64,000 nt of DNA from Rebecca billardiae RCC1528 (lineage: Eukaryota; Haptophyta): assembly GCA_965240325.2 (NCBI GenBank), contig OZ251239.1:1178001-1242000 (forward strand), written 5' to 3'. Shown one piece after another: positions 1 to 9,485 of the stretch (position 1 is the first letter of the stretch; every line of letters starts with the position of its first letter). A model generated the notes under the pieces. It saw only the letters and a program-made list of their open reading frames with translations, ran no database searches and was not told the origin of the DNA. A program made the position numbers and the translations under genes.

Positions 1-204
1 GGAGAGCGCGAGGCCGCGCAGCTCGGGCGGGCCGTCGAGGACGACGAGCTCGTGCGCGCCGCACGGCCGAGCCCCTGCCCACGCCGCCAGGGCGAGGGCG
101 ATCACGTGGGCGCCGCGCCCACGCCCGCTCATCCCTTGCTTCGTCGCGATTCTGCGCTAACTGGCGCGCACGAGCACAGCAAATTCGTGGGATGAATCGA
201 GATC
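1..204. other. Window edge, no gene recognised
   Basis: GC-rich stretch before the first terminal inverted repeat. No reading frame with recognisable protein character was seen. It may be the end of a gene lying outside the window, which cannot be judged here. Confidence 0.3.
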
Positions 205-238
205 CACAGCAACGACTTCTTTTTTAAAGCGGCCGTTA
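205..238 (+). repeat. Left terminal inverted repeat of the 3.5-kb unit
   Basis: 34 bp, matching the reverse complement of 3719-3752 at 33 of 34 positions. It contains a run of six T followed by AAAGCGGCCGTTA, unusually A/T-rich for its surroundings. Confidence 0.75.
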
Positions 239-439
239 GCGTGTCCAGCGGCCAGATTAATTTTCGAAAAATTACTATGCGCTGCGCGCGCGCCCCTAGA
301 GGGCGGCGCGCGCGCGCGGCTGGTCCCCCCTGCATGCCCGCACCGTCAGCTGCCTGATTGCCGCTACCCAGCCCCGCTGCCGTCGCGCGCGACATCCGCG
401 CCGTAAATAATCACCGTCACCGAGCGGCCCGAGCGCGCC

Positions 440-3110
440 GCCATCAATTTGCCTCTTGAGTGCCGAAAACTCCTTCTCCGAAAGCCCAGCCTCCTCGCGC
501 AGGAGCTTGCGCGCCGTGATGCACTCCGCGATCAGGTCGATCGCGTCGGTCTCCGCCCTGCGCTGCCATTCGCGCTGCCGCTTGGCGTACTTCTTCAGCC
601 AGAGCCGCGGCACCTTGACCTTGTCGCCGAACTCCTCTGCCCACGTCGCAAGCGACACGCGGCGCACGAGCTGCGCGACCGTCGAGATGTGCGGCTCCGC
701 CGTCGACTTCTTCCCCTCGGCGTACTCGCGGACGAATGAGTTGAGTGACTTGCGCGCGTGCACGAGCGGCATCGCACGCTTGGTCACCTGCACGAAATGC
801 CCCTGCACCTGCTCGTCCGCGAGCTGCACGAGGCGCCCCCGCCGCCTGAGGCGAGACGCCGTCTGCGCCCGCCTCCGTGACCGCCCAGACGTTGAAGCGG
901 AGCGGTGGGACGTTGTGCGAGCCCTGGCCGGCGAGGCTGGCGAGCCTGACGTAAGCGCCGGTGTACGCCACGATGGCCTTCTGCTCCTCCGCGTAGTCGG
1001 CCGCCTCGGCGCCGCCGCCAAAACCGCCGCCGGCCGCGCTGCCGCCTGCCGAGGCAGTGCTGCCACCGAGGCCGCGCTGCTGCGCGCCGCCGCCGGCCGC
1101 GCCGCCGCCGGCCGCGCCGCCACCAGCCGCACCACCACCCGCACTGTCAGCCGCGCCGCTGGCCGCGCCACATGCCGCGCCACCGGCCGCGCGGACGCCA
1201 GCACCGGCTGTGCCGCCAGCCACGCCGCTGCCACTGCCGGCCGCGCCGCCCACGCCGCCGCCCGCGCCCGCGCCCGCGTTGCCAGCCGCGCCCCCGGCCG
1301 CGCCGCCGGCCGCGCCGCCGGCCGCGCCGCCGGCCGCGCCACCAGCCGCGCGGACGCCAGCGCCAGCGGTGCCGCCAGCCACGCAGCTGCCGCTGCTGCT
1401 GCCACCAGTGCTGCTGCTGCCGCCCGTACCGGCCGCGCAGCCGCCGGCCGCGCCACCGCCGGCCGCGCCGCCGCCGGCCGCGCGATCGCCAGCGCTGTCA
1501 GCCGCGCCGCTGTCCGCGCCGCCGGCAGCACCTCCGGCCGCGCCTCCAGCCGCGCGGACGCCAACGCCAGCTGTGCCGCCAGCCACGCCACTGCAGCTGC
1601 CGCCCGCGCCGCCCGCGCCGCCGCCAGCACCCGCGCCCGCGTTGCCAGCCGCGCCGCCGGCCGCGTCCGGCCCCGTCGCCGGGCGCACCGCCGCCTGGCG
1701 CGCAGTTGTCGGGCGTGCCGCCGTCGGGCGCGCCGCCACCGGGCGCGCCATCGCCCGCGCTGTCAGCCGCGCCGCCGGCCACGCCGCAGGCCGCGCCACC
1801 GGCCGCGCGGACGCCAACGCCGGCTGTGCCGCCAGCCACGCCGCTGTCGCTGCAGCTGCCGCCGCCGCCGCTGCTGCCGGCCGCGCCGGCCGCGCGCGGC
1901 CGTGCCGCCGCCGGCCGCGCCGCCGCCGGCAGTGCCGCCGCCGGCCGCGCCACCGCCCGCGCTGTCAGCCGCGCCGCTGGCCGCGCCACCGGCCGCGCCA
2001 CCGGCCGCACGGACGCCAGCGCCGACTGTGCCGCCAGCCACGCCGCTGCCGCTGCCGCTCGCGCCGGCCGCGCCGCCGCCCGTGCCCGCGGACGCGCCCG
2101 CGTTGCCAGCCGCGCCGCCCGCCGCGCCGCCGGCCGCGCCGCCGACCACGCCACCGGCCGCGCGGACTCCAGCGCCGGCGGCACCGCCAGCTACGCCGCT
2201 ACCGCTGCCGCTGCCGCTGCCGCCGCTGCCGCCGGCCGCGCCGCCGGCCGCGTCGCCGGCCGCGCCGCCTGCCGCGCCGCCAGCCGCGCCGCCCTGCCGC
2301 GCTGGCCACGTGCAGCGGCGGCAGCTGGCGGCGCCGGTCGCGGTGGGAGCCGGCCGCTCCGGAGCACGTCATTGATCCCGTCGGCGTGCGCACTCCATAG
2401 CTCGGGCATGTCCGAGTCCGGCCGCTCCGAGATGGCGATCGCCTCCGACGACGCGAGCGCAACACCCTCATCGTTGCGCACGATGGCGATCGTGGCCGCG
2501 CGCGAGTGCGCTGCGTTTGGCCCGTGTCCGCCGAGAGGAGGAGGACATGCGGCTGCCCGCGCGGGCGCGCGGACTTGCCGTAGCGCTCCAAGCGGTCCAG
2601 CACGGCGCCCACGGCCTGCGCCCACGGCCGCGCCGCCGACTCGCTGCCGATCATCATCACGCCCGCGCCCGCGTGCTCGCGATTGCGCAGCGCGCTCTCA
2701 CGTGAGCCAGCCACCGGCGGCGGGATCGGGTGGCGCATGCCCAGGTTGAGCCACGTCGAGATCTCTCGGGCTGGCGCGAGCCCACGATGCGCAGTGTGCG
2801 GTCCTTCTCGCGCGCCTAGTGCACGACGCCCTCGTCGTCGAGCGAGTGAAGGCAGGCAAGCCCGAGCGCGTCTCACTTGAAGAGCAGCAGCTTGGCTACA
2901 CGCAGCAGGTTGTTCTTCTTCCGCTCGGCCTTGATGGCGACGAGGCTGTTGACGCTGCGCTTGACCTCCGCCGGGTAGTTCTCGTTCGGCATGATCGAGT
3001 GGTCCACCTCGCTCCCCGCCTCGCGCGCGCTGACAGCTTGAGCATCTCGTGCGGCAGCGCCGCGGCCATGCGCAGCCGCGCAGATGCGGCAGAGACCTGG
3101 CGCCCGATGC
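440..3110 (-). pseudogene. Decayed Gly/Ala-rich gene inside the inverted-repeat unit
   Basis: Read on the minus strand, protein-like segments appear in successive frames. Near 2890-3060 there is a segment with NENYPAEVKRSVNSLVAIKA. Near 2510-2770 there is one with WLNLGMRHPIPPP and MMIGSESAARPWAQAVGAVL. A (Gly-Gly-Ala-Ala)n domain follows, encoded by GCCGCGCCG-type tandem repeats at about 1040-2300. The C-terminal part at about 870-1020 includes NVPPLRFNVWAVTEAG, and after a frame change in a G-run near 845 it continues to about 440 with SLNSFVREYAEGKKSTAEP and WAEEFGDKVKVPRLWLKKYA. No family was recognised. The repeated frame changes and stops suggest a pseudogene, or a gene with introns plus sequence errors. 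Its place between inverted repeats suggests a transposon-borne protein. Confidence 0.5.
1040..2300. repeat. GC triplet/nonanucleotide low-complexity tract
   Basis: About 1.2 kb of degenerate GCC-GCG-CCG units with interspersed CACCGGCCGCGCGGACGCC-like motifs that recur every 150-250 bp. The tract is open in several frames on both strands (Ala/Pro/Arg-rich on plus, Gly/Ala-rich on minus), so long frames here are not evidence of separate genes. Confidence 0.8.
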
Positions 3111-3718
3111 GTTAGGCACCTTTGCGATACAGCTTGGACTTCCTAGGCTTCGCGCAGGAACGCTTGCCCTTGCCCACGGTGAGCACAGCCGTCGTCATTG
3201 CTGCGCGCGGCGAGCGCGGTGCGGCGCGGCCGGGCCGGCCGTAGCCGCCGCAAGTTAGTCTGATGCAAATTCCCGGTCACCCATGCAAAAGTAAGCGTTC
3301 CCGCTGCGCATGTGCGTGCATCACGAGTAACCCGCCGCCTGAATAACAACTCCGCGCCCCTCCATACACTTCCTGCATCCCCGCGCGCGGCGGCGTGCGG
3401 GCGGGCGCGAATTCGCACCGTGTCACGAACAGACCTAGCAAAGTAGATCGGCGTGGCGCGTCGGGACGCGGAGCGGGTGCGGGGCAGGCGGGGGATAGGT
3501 TGGGGAACACTCGCGATTAGAGCACCGGTGGCGCAGCGGCGACGTGGACGCCGCCACACGCGCACGCACGGCGCACGCGCGCACCGCGAGTCGAACGTCG
3601 GCCGCCAAGCCCTCCGACGGCGTCCGTGCGACGCCGAGCGGACGAACGCTCTCGGGATTTGGCCCGGACCACCAGATTCAGCCGTTAACGGCCGAAAATC
3701 AATTTGTTGGAGTTTCCT

Positions 3719-3752
3719 TAACGGCCGCTTTAAAAAAGAAATCGTTGCTGTG
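3719..3752 (-). repeat. Right terminal inverted repeat of the 3.5-kb unit
   Basis: Inverted partner of 205-238; ends in TCGTTGCTGTG. It lies 338 bp upstream of the prolyl 4-hydroxylase start codon, so the unit sits in that gene's promoter-side flank. Confidence 0.75.
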
Positions 3753-4090
3753 TCACGTATTATATCTCCGACCACGTTTCTGTGCAATTTGATAGCTCAA
3801 CCAAAGGAATCAATCAACCGATAAGCGCTCGCCCATACGACGTTATATCCCTCGGAGCAATCACGCCTCAACGGGGTCGTAGTCTCGACCGTACAGTATT
3901 GTTGGAAACGGCGCGAATGATCGCGGGTGTATACTTGCGCCAGCTGCGTCCTACTATGGTCTTTTCATATTACGATAGGATTATTGTTGCATTTCTACCC
4001 GCTCGGGGAGCACCATTTTTGGGATGGCACCCGTCCGCCCGGCTCAGGCAAAGAATCCGGGTACAAGTATCCAAGAACGACATCCACACG

Positions 4091-5089
4091 ATGGGGGCGC
4101 CGCGTGCACTCGTGCTGCTCGGGCTCGCGGCGGTGGAATGCACGCCCGGGCAGCGCGCCTCCGCGTTTGAGCCGGAGTGCACCGACCAGGCGCCCGAGTG
4201 CGCCGCGTGGGCGTCGCGCGGCGAGTGCGACGCCAACGCCAAGTACATGAAGGTGCAGTGCGCCGCCTCGTGCCGCTCGTGCGAGTGGGCCGACCCGAAG
4301 CGCCGCTGCGCGCTCGACCCGGACGCGATCTCGGCCGTGGCGCCCGGCGACATCGAGGCGATGTTCACACGTGCGGCCACCAGCCCCGACTTCGCCGCGT
4401 ACGAGCCGCGCGTCCTCTCGCGCGACCCGTGGGTGCTCGTGCTCGACCGGTTCCTGAGCGAGGCCGAGGCGGACGCGATCGTCGCCGTGGCGAACCGCGA
4501 GGGCGGGCGGCATTTCGGCACGTCGCAGGACACGCGGCGGGCGGACACGTCCGAGACGTCCGATCGGCGCACCTCCTCCACGCAGTGGTGCGCCGCCGCC
4601 GGCTGCGCCAACGAGAGCGCGGTCGTGGCGATGCGCGCGCGCGTCGAGGCGATCACCGGCGTCCCGCAGACGAACAGCGAGCCGCCGCAGCTGCTGCGCT
4701 ACTTCCCGGGCGAGTCGTACGCGCTGCACCACGACTACATCGCGGTGCAGCGCGAGCTGCCGTGCGGCGTGCGCGTGTACACCGCCTTCGTCTACCTCTC
4801 CGACGTCGAGGCGGGCGGCACCACCGACTTCCCCCAGATTGCAATCTCGGTGGCGCCGCGCAAGGGCCGGCTGCTGCTGTGGCCGTCGACGCTCTCCGAG
4901 CGGCCCGACGCGATGGACGTGCGCACGCTGCACCGCGCCGCGCCGGTCGAGCGCGGCGTCAAGTACTCGGCCAACATCTGGGTGCACAGCCACGACTTCA
5001 TGAGCGCGGCCGCGCGCGCGTGCGTCGGCGGCGTGCCCTCGCCGCCGCCGAGCGTCAGCGCGGAGCCGGAGGCTGCTGCCGAGTCATAG
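4091..5089 (+). CDS. ShK-domain prolyl 4-hydroxylase-like 2-oxoglutarate/Fe(II) dioxygenase
   Basis: The 332-residue product starts with a short hydrophobic leader (MGAPRALVLLGLAAVE), suggesting entry to the secretory pathway. A six-cysteine ShK module follows (about residues 30-62, CTDQAPEC...SCRSC). A P4H catalytic domain then occupies about 100-310. Iron ligands are visible as His213-x-Asp215 (LHHDYI) and distal His281 (TLHRAAP); Lys291 (VKYSANIW) is the expected 2-oxoglutarate ligand. Family knowledge: such enzymes hydroxylate prolines in ER or Golgi proteins, and ShK-P4H fusions are common in algae. The frame is open upstream to 3782, but the ATG at 4091 gives the leader and is preferred. 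The gene is complete and intronless. Substrate is unknown. Confidence 0.85.
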   Translation: MGAPRALVLLGLAAVECTPGQRASAFEPECTDQAPECAAWASRGECDANAKYMKVQCAASCRSCEWADPKRRCALDPDAISAVAPGDIEAMFTRAATSPDFAAYEPRVLSRDPWVLVLDRFLSEAEADAIVAVANREGGRHFGTSQDTRRADTSETSDRRTSSTQWCAAAGCANESAVVAMRARVEAITGVPQTNSEPPQLLRYFPGESYALHHDYIAVQRELPCGVRVYTAFVYLSDVEAGGTTDFPQIAISVAPRKGRLLLWPSTLSERPDAMDVRTLHRAAPVERGVKYSANIWVHSHDFMSAAARACVGGVPSPPPSVSAEPEAAAES

Positions 5090-5264
5090 CAGCAGCGCAA
5101 TAACGATCGTATCATAGCAGGATATTACTATAGTGATGATGAGACCTAAAGGGTCATTTCACTATAACTGTCAGGCCCACGGCCCGCACGTGCGCGTGAG
5201 CCGCGCGTTGGCGACAGTTGCCAGTTCGGCAGTTGGCCAGCCCGCGACAGCGGGTCCGGTGAGG

Positions 5265-6545
5265 GGCTCCGGCTTCGGTTGACCCCTGCCAGTCCGGTCA
5301 TAGAAACCGGGCGTACCGAAAATGAAAACGACCTTCGCGAGGTCGCACGGAGGCGGTCGAAGGCTTGCTGGACTCGGGTTGGCGAGCTGAGCGCGAATCC
5401 GCACCGTTTGCCGCGATCGCTTGTTTTTACACGGCGCCAGAGCCCGATTTTCACCATTTCTACTGGGAGTCCGGGTACTTTTATTGGCCTTTTGCCCACT
5501 ATGGTGGTGCGGGCGCGGGTCGCGTTGGACGTGCCCATCGTGTTCGACACCGACGTCTCGGACGAACAGCTGGGAGGTAATCTTGGCGACCGCGATGCCG
5601 AGCACCTCTTTGCGGTCGCGCGTGACCTGGAGATCGTGCACACGGTGTCTGACACGACCTCGTCAGTGCACCACGGTCGGTGCAAGCCTCTCTGCACGTT
5701 GCGCCGTCTCCGGACCTCTGCAATCAGATCAAGGTGAACATGTCGAGGACGCACAACACGATGGAGCGGATGCTTTTCCATCTCGTCGTCGATATGCTCA
5801 GGCCTCTCTGTCTGGACGAGTACTTTGTGATCCTTACGCGCTCGACACTGCAAGTCGCGACGAGGGCGACTCACGAGCCCGAGACAAGCAGCAAGCGGCA
5901 GAAGGAGGCGGACGGGCAGTGGTGGACGATGGGGGGGCGAGTCTGATTTCAAGCGATACGCGCGCATGGATCTTGACCGGCGCTCGCGCGAGCTGGGCAC
6001 CGGCGAGATCGAGAGCGACACGATCGTCCGCGGCGTTGTCGTGCTCACGCCCGTGCAACCGATCACGCCTGACTTTCAGCGGCGCCCCAGCACGCGGCAC
6101 GAGGCGGAGGCACGCGGCAGCGGCGGCGGAGCGGCCGCGTCTGGCGGTGTACCAGCTGAGAGAAGAGCGCGGCACAATGCTATGCGCGCGCAGCTGACCA
6201 ACCAGAGCGCGCTCGCAAGTGCGGGGCGGTGAGCTGCCGTGAGGCGTGACATGGTCATGGCGTGCGTATCACGTCGATGCATGAATGGAATACAAGTTCC
6301 GTCAGAAATACCCGCGTCAATATGCATTTACCCATGTTTCGGATTTCGGTCAGATTTCTGTATGTGTCACTTATAAAAATTGAGCCTGAAACATATTGGG
6401 AGGTGGGTGTATGCTCAATGTCGCTTTGAAGTCATCAATCCGGGGTCGGGAGGGACCCGGCTATATAGTATATGGTCCGCTCGAGTGACTTCGACTCGGT
6501 TCTCAGAATGCCCGCCACTGGCAGGGGTCAACCGAATCCGGAGCC
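5265..6545. mobile_element. Possible small inverted-repeat element
   Basis: A 29-bp segment at 5265-5293 (starting GGCTCCGGCTTCGGTTGAC) is present inverted at 6517-6545 with one mismatch. The 1.2 kb between the arms holds the decayed plus-strand coding fragments. No target-site duplication was seen. A second, shorter inverted pair (5160-5175 with 6995-7010, 16 bp perfect, starting CACTATAACTG) lies outside it. Confidence 0.4.
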
Positions 6546-7567
6546 GAGGGTCGTCGTCCCCAGCCGCTCCGACGCTCTCTTGGGGTCCGCGCGGGCACTA
6601 CTCAGCACCCTATATATATATATAAGACTACGAACCCATATATCCTACTCGTCCACGGCGCCGGCCTCGCCGCGTTGAATGTTACAACAGATTGTGATTC
6701 GAGCCCCGTGCACTGGCCGCGGCACTCGCACTGACAGCGGTCCAGCGGCGCCCTGTGGGCAAGCGAGCCAAGAGGCGCAGCGAGTCCGGTGCGGCTGTAG
6801 TACAGGCCGAGCGCGACCCGCTGCTAGTCCCAGCCGCGCACGCGCCGCGCCGCTGGCGCCGGGCTCGCCCGGGGGAGAAGGCGCCGCTGCATTGCTCCTT
6901 CTGCCATCACGCGATCCGCCGGCAGGAAGACCCGGTGACTTGCGCCCAGTTTTGACAAAAACGATGGATTTTCAACTCCGCGCGCCCTGGGTAACCTGAC
7001 AGTTATAGTGGCCCGGCCCTTCAGTACACGGGGCCGGCTACTGACGAGTGCGCTACCATCGAGGCGACGGCCTTCATGCAAGGGCCGTAACTTCATGGGC
7101 GGTGACAGCCTTGGCGGGCGTCAATCTCGCCTGCCTGAGCTGTGTGCGTCTCTTATCATAATATTCTTATATTATAGTAAACTGAATGTTATTATTATAA
7201 ACTGTAGCAGACGAGGAGCAGTCGTATCCGCGTATCGTCGCGCGGTAAATTCTGCTGCTGACGACGCGGCGGGTATAGTTGACGGTGGTGCTGTGACCGC
7301 CGGTTATATATATATATAGGCTATTATTATTATATATACGGGTGCATGTGAGTCATCCGGTATATCATAGTCGCGTATATATATATATACTTCGTCTAGC
7401 CCTACTAGGAGTAGCGCACTGCTGCTGACTGCGGCATGCATCATCACGGCACCCTAAACGTCGTCCGGACAGATGACCGCGGCCGACGACCGCGCCAGCA
7501 GTCGATCGATCTGCGGCTGATGACGGCGGCACAGCACTCAGCAGCAGCATCCGATTCACATTACGAT

Positions 7568-7571
<4 letters not shown>

Positions 7572-7625
<54 letters not shown>
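7572..7625. repeat. (TA)n microsatellite, about 54 bp
   Basis: Uninterrupted alternating A and T, following shorter (TA)n runs at about 7303-7318 and 7376-7390. Confidence 0.95.
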
Positions 7626-7629
<4 letters not shown>

Positions 7630-7907
7630 ATATCTGCGATCTCCTCAGCACCACCGCCCTCGCCACCCGCAGGCGGGCCGCGCCACGAGCAGCGCGAGCT
7701 CGGGCGGCGGCTGGGTGGGCTGCTCCGACTGCACACCGCGGCACACGAGCCTCAGCCTCGCTATGCTTGGGCTGTACGCGCGCGTGGGCTGCGTGGGCCG
7801 CCTGGCAGCCCACCGCAGCCCACTCGGCGCGAGGAAGGCGGCGGCGAGCACTCGCACGCCGCTCACTCCCAAGCCTGCGCAGCCAGCATCCACCAAGGGC
7901 CGTTCGC

Positions 7908-9388
7908 TCAGCGCGGCCCACAGCGCAGGGGCGGCAGCTGCGCCACGTGCTGCGTTGTTGGCTGCACTCCGCCATTGTCGCCCACGCCCAGGCCGAGCGC
8001 GCCCGATTGCATGCCGCACGCGTGCACGCCGCCATCCACTGTGACGTAGAAGGCGTGGCATACGCCGAGCGAGCAGTCGACCACGCGCGCATGCGCGAGG
8101 CCCTCCACCCGCTCGGGCAATGTGCGACTCACTCGGTCCCCCAGCCCCAGCTGGCCCCAGTTGTTGTACCCAAACGTGTGCACGCTGCCATCCGAGCACA
8201 CCACCGCGCTGGCATGAGCACCTGCGCTGGCGCGCACGGCACGCGCGCCGCCCAGTGCTTCGATGCGCGTGGGCACCAGCAAGCGATCCGCCTCGTCACC
8301 GTAGCCACGCGCGCCAACACCATCATTGGCTCCAAAGGAGTGCACGCCGCCCGCTACGTCCACAACCAAGTTGTGAACACCACCGGCGCTCACGTGCACG
8401 GCGCGCACGCCCGCGAGCGCCGCGATGCGCCGCGGCGTGCGCTGCCGCTGCTCGTCGCCGTGGCCAAGCCGGCCATGCTGGCCATACCCGCACGAGTACA
8501 CGGCACCACACGCCGAGAGCAGCAGCGTGTGCACACCGCCCGCGGCCACGGCGCCCACGCGCACGCCGTCCAGCGCCTCGATGCGCACAGGCTCCAGCCG
8601 GTCCTCACTGTCGCCGTGGCCGAGCTGGCCCCAGTGGTTGGAGCCCCAGCTGAACGCCGCGCCCGCAGACGTCTGCGCGAGGCTGTGACGGAAACCGGCG
8701 CCCATGCCGACGACGAGCTCCGCACCCAGCGCCGCCACCTGCACGAACGCCCGTCGCTCAGCCTTGTCGCCCACGCCCAGCTGGCCGTACTCGTTGTTGC
8801 CGCACGCGTACATGACGCCCGCCTCGCTCAGCGCGAGCAGGTGACCACCCCCGGCAGCCACTGCACGCACGCGCACCGCCTCCAGCGAGCCCACGCGCGT
8901 CGGCACGAGCACGGGCGTCTCCCAGCTGAGGTCGGGATGGCCCAACGGCAAGCCGCACGTGTGCACGCCGCCGTCCGCGTCTACAAACGCGCTGAGCGCG
9001 CCGTCAGGGAATCCACCAGAGGCTGCAATCAGCGTGTGCTCGTGTGCGAGCTCGAGATACCCTCGCGCGCGAGCAGCTCCTCCGCCCACGTGGACACACC
9101 ACCGGGAAGGGACGCTGGCAGCGCGGCCTCGTGCCTGCGCTCGCGCGCGCGCTCGCGTAGCGCGTGCTCGAGCGGCGCGCCGCGGAAGAGGCGCGCGGCG
9201 GCGTTGGCGGCGGCGAGGTCACGCGTTCCATCGAGGTGGACGATGATGCGCGCGACGAGCTCGGGCGGCAGGTCGGTGAGCCGCACGGCCGCCGCTGCCG
9301 AGCGCGCATTATTGGCACGCGCCCGCGTCGTCGGTGTCATTTCCTCGGGCGCGGCCGACGAACGTTGGCCGCGTTCGGAGAAGTCCAT
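7908..9388 (-). CDS. F-box plus seven-bladed RCC1-repeat protein, apparent frameshift
   Basis: From ATG 9388 the first frame encodes a polar leader and an F-box (VRLTDLPPELVARIIVHLDG, about residues 30-70), running to about 9062. The second frame (to stop at 7908) carries seven RCC1 repeats with the family core GxxxxGQLGxGD (for example NEYGQLGVGD, NHWGQLGHGD, NNWGQLGLGD), enough for a full beta-propeller. The frames join at LLARE/GYLELAHEHTL, where one extra G in the GGG run at 9061-9063 would restore continuity. No plausible intron explains it, so it is a real 1-nt deletion or a sequence error. Family knowledge: F-box proteins present substrates to SCF ubiquitin ligases; the propeller would be the binding module. 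Partner unknown. Confidence 0.75.
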
Positions 9389-9485
9389 CACCGATTCACC
9401 TTGGTCAGCGCCCGGAGCGGCCGAGGATGGCCAACCGTCATCCCTCGTATCGCGCGCGGGCGCCCCGCCGCGACGAGGGCGGAGC
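9389..9485. promoter_or_regulatory. Short head-to-head intergenic region
   Basis: Only 97 bp separate the likely start codons of the F-box/RCC1 gene (9388, minus) and the Trp-periodic gene (9486, plus). A shared bidirectional promoter is inferred. If the plus gene actually starts at the in-frame ATG 9696, the shared region grows to about 300 bp. No TATA-like element was seen. Confidence 0.35.

Larger units (their letters stand above)
205..3752. mobile_element. Putative 3.5-kb transposable unit bounded by 34-bp inverted repeats
   Basis: The left end (205-238, starting CACAGCAACGACTTCTTTT) and the right end (3719-3752) are inverted copies of each other over 34 bp with one mismatch. A weaker match continues inward around a GATT-ATTTTCG motif. 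The unit encloses a decayed, minus-strand Gly/Ala-rich coding region and no other gene. No clear target-site duplication is visible just outside the ends, although both flanks carry a CGAGAT/GGAGAT-like string. The superfamily cannot be assigned because no transposase catalytic motif is readable. The inverted repeats are direct observation; mobility is inferred. Confidence 0.6.
5090..7907. other. Repeat-rich intergenic region with decayed coding fragments
   Basis: No intact gene is seen. Short plus-strand protein-like fragments change frame: about 5510-5680 (VPIVFDTDVSDEQLGG), 5680-5945 (MERMLFHLVVDMLRPLCLDEY) and 5966-6232. This suggests an old broken gene of unknown family. Two nested inverted repeats enclose these fragments. 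AT-rich DNA with short (TA)n runs fills 7140-7430, and a 54-bp (TA)n tract ends the region. Confidence 0.5.

Noticed and set aside
3530-3620. tRNA-like A box (TGGCGCAGCGG)
   Set aside because: No matching B box (GGTTCGANNCC) at the right distance and no acceptor stem pairing; chance match in GC-rich DNA.
5160-7010. Assignment of the 16-bp CACTA-ended pair to the CACTA transposon superfamily
   Set aside because: Only 16 bp match, no 3-bp target duplication (TTT against GCC flanks) and no transposase; a match of this length is expected about once by chance in the window.
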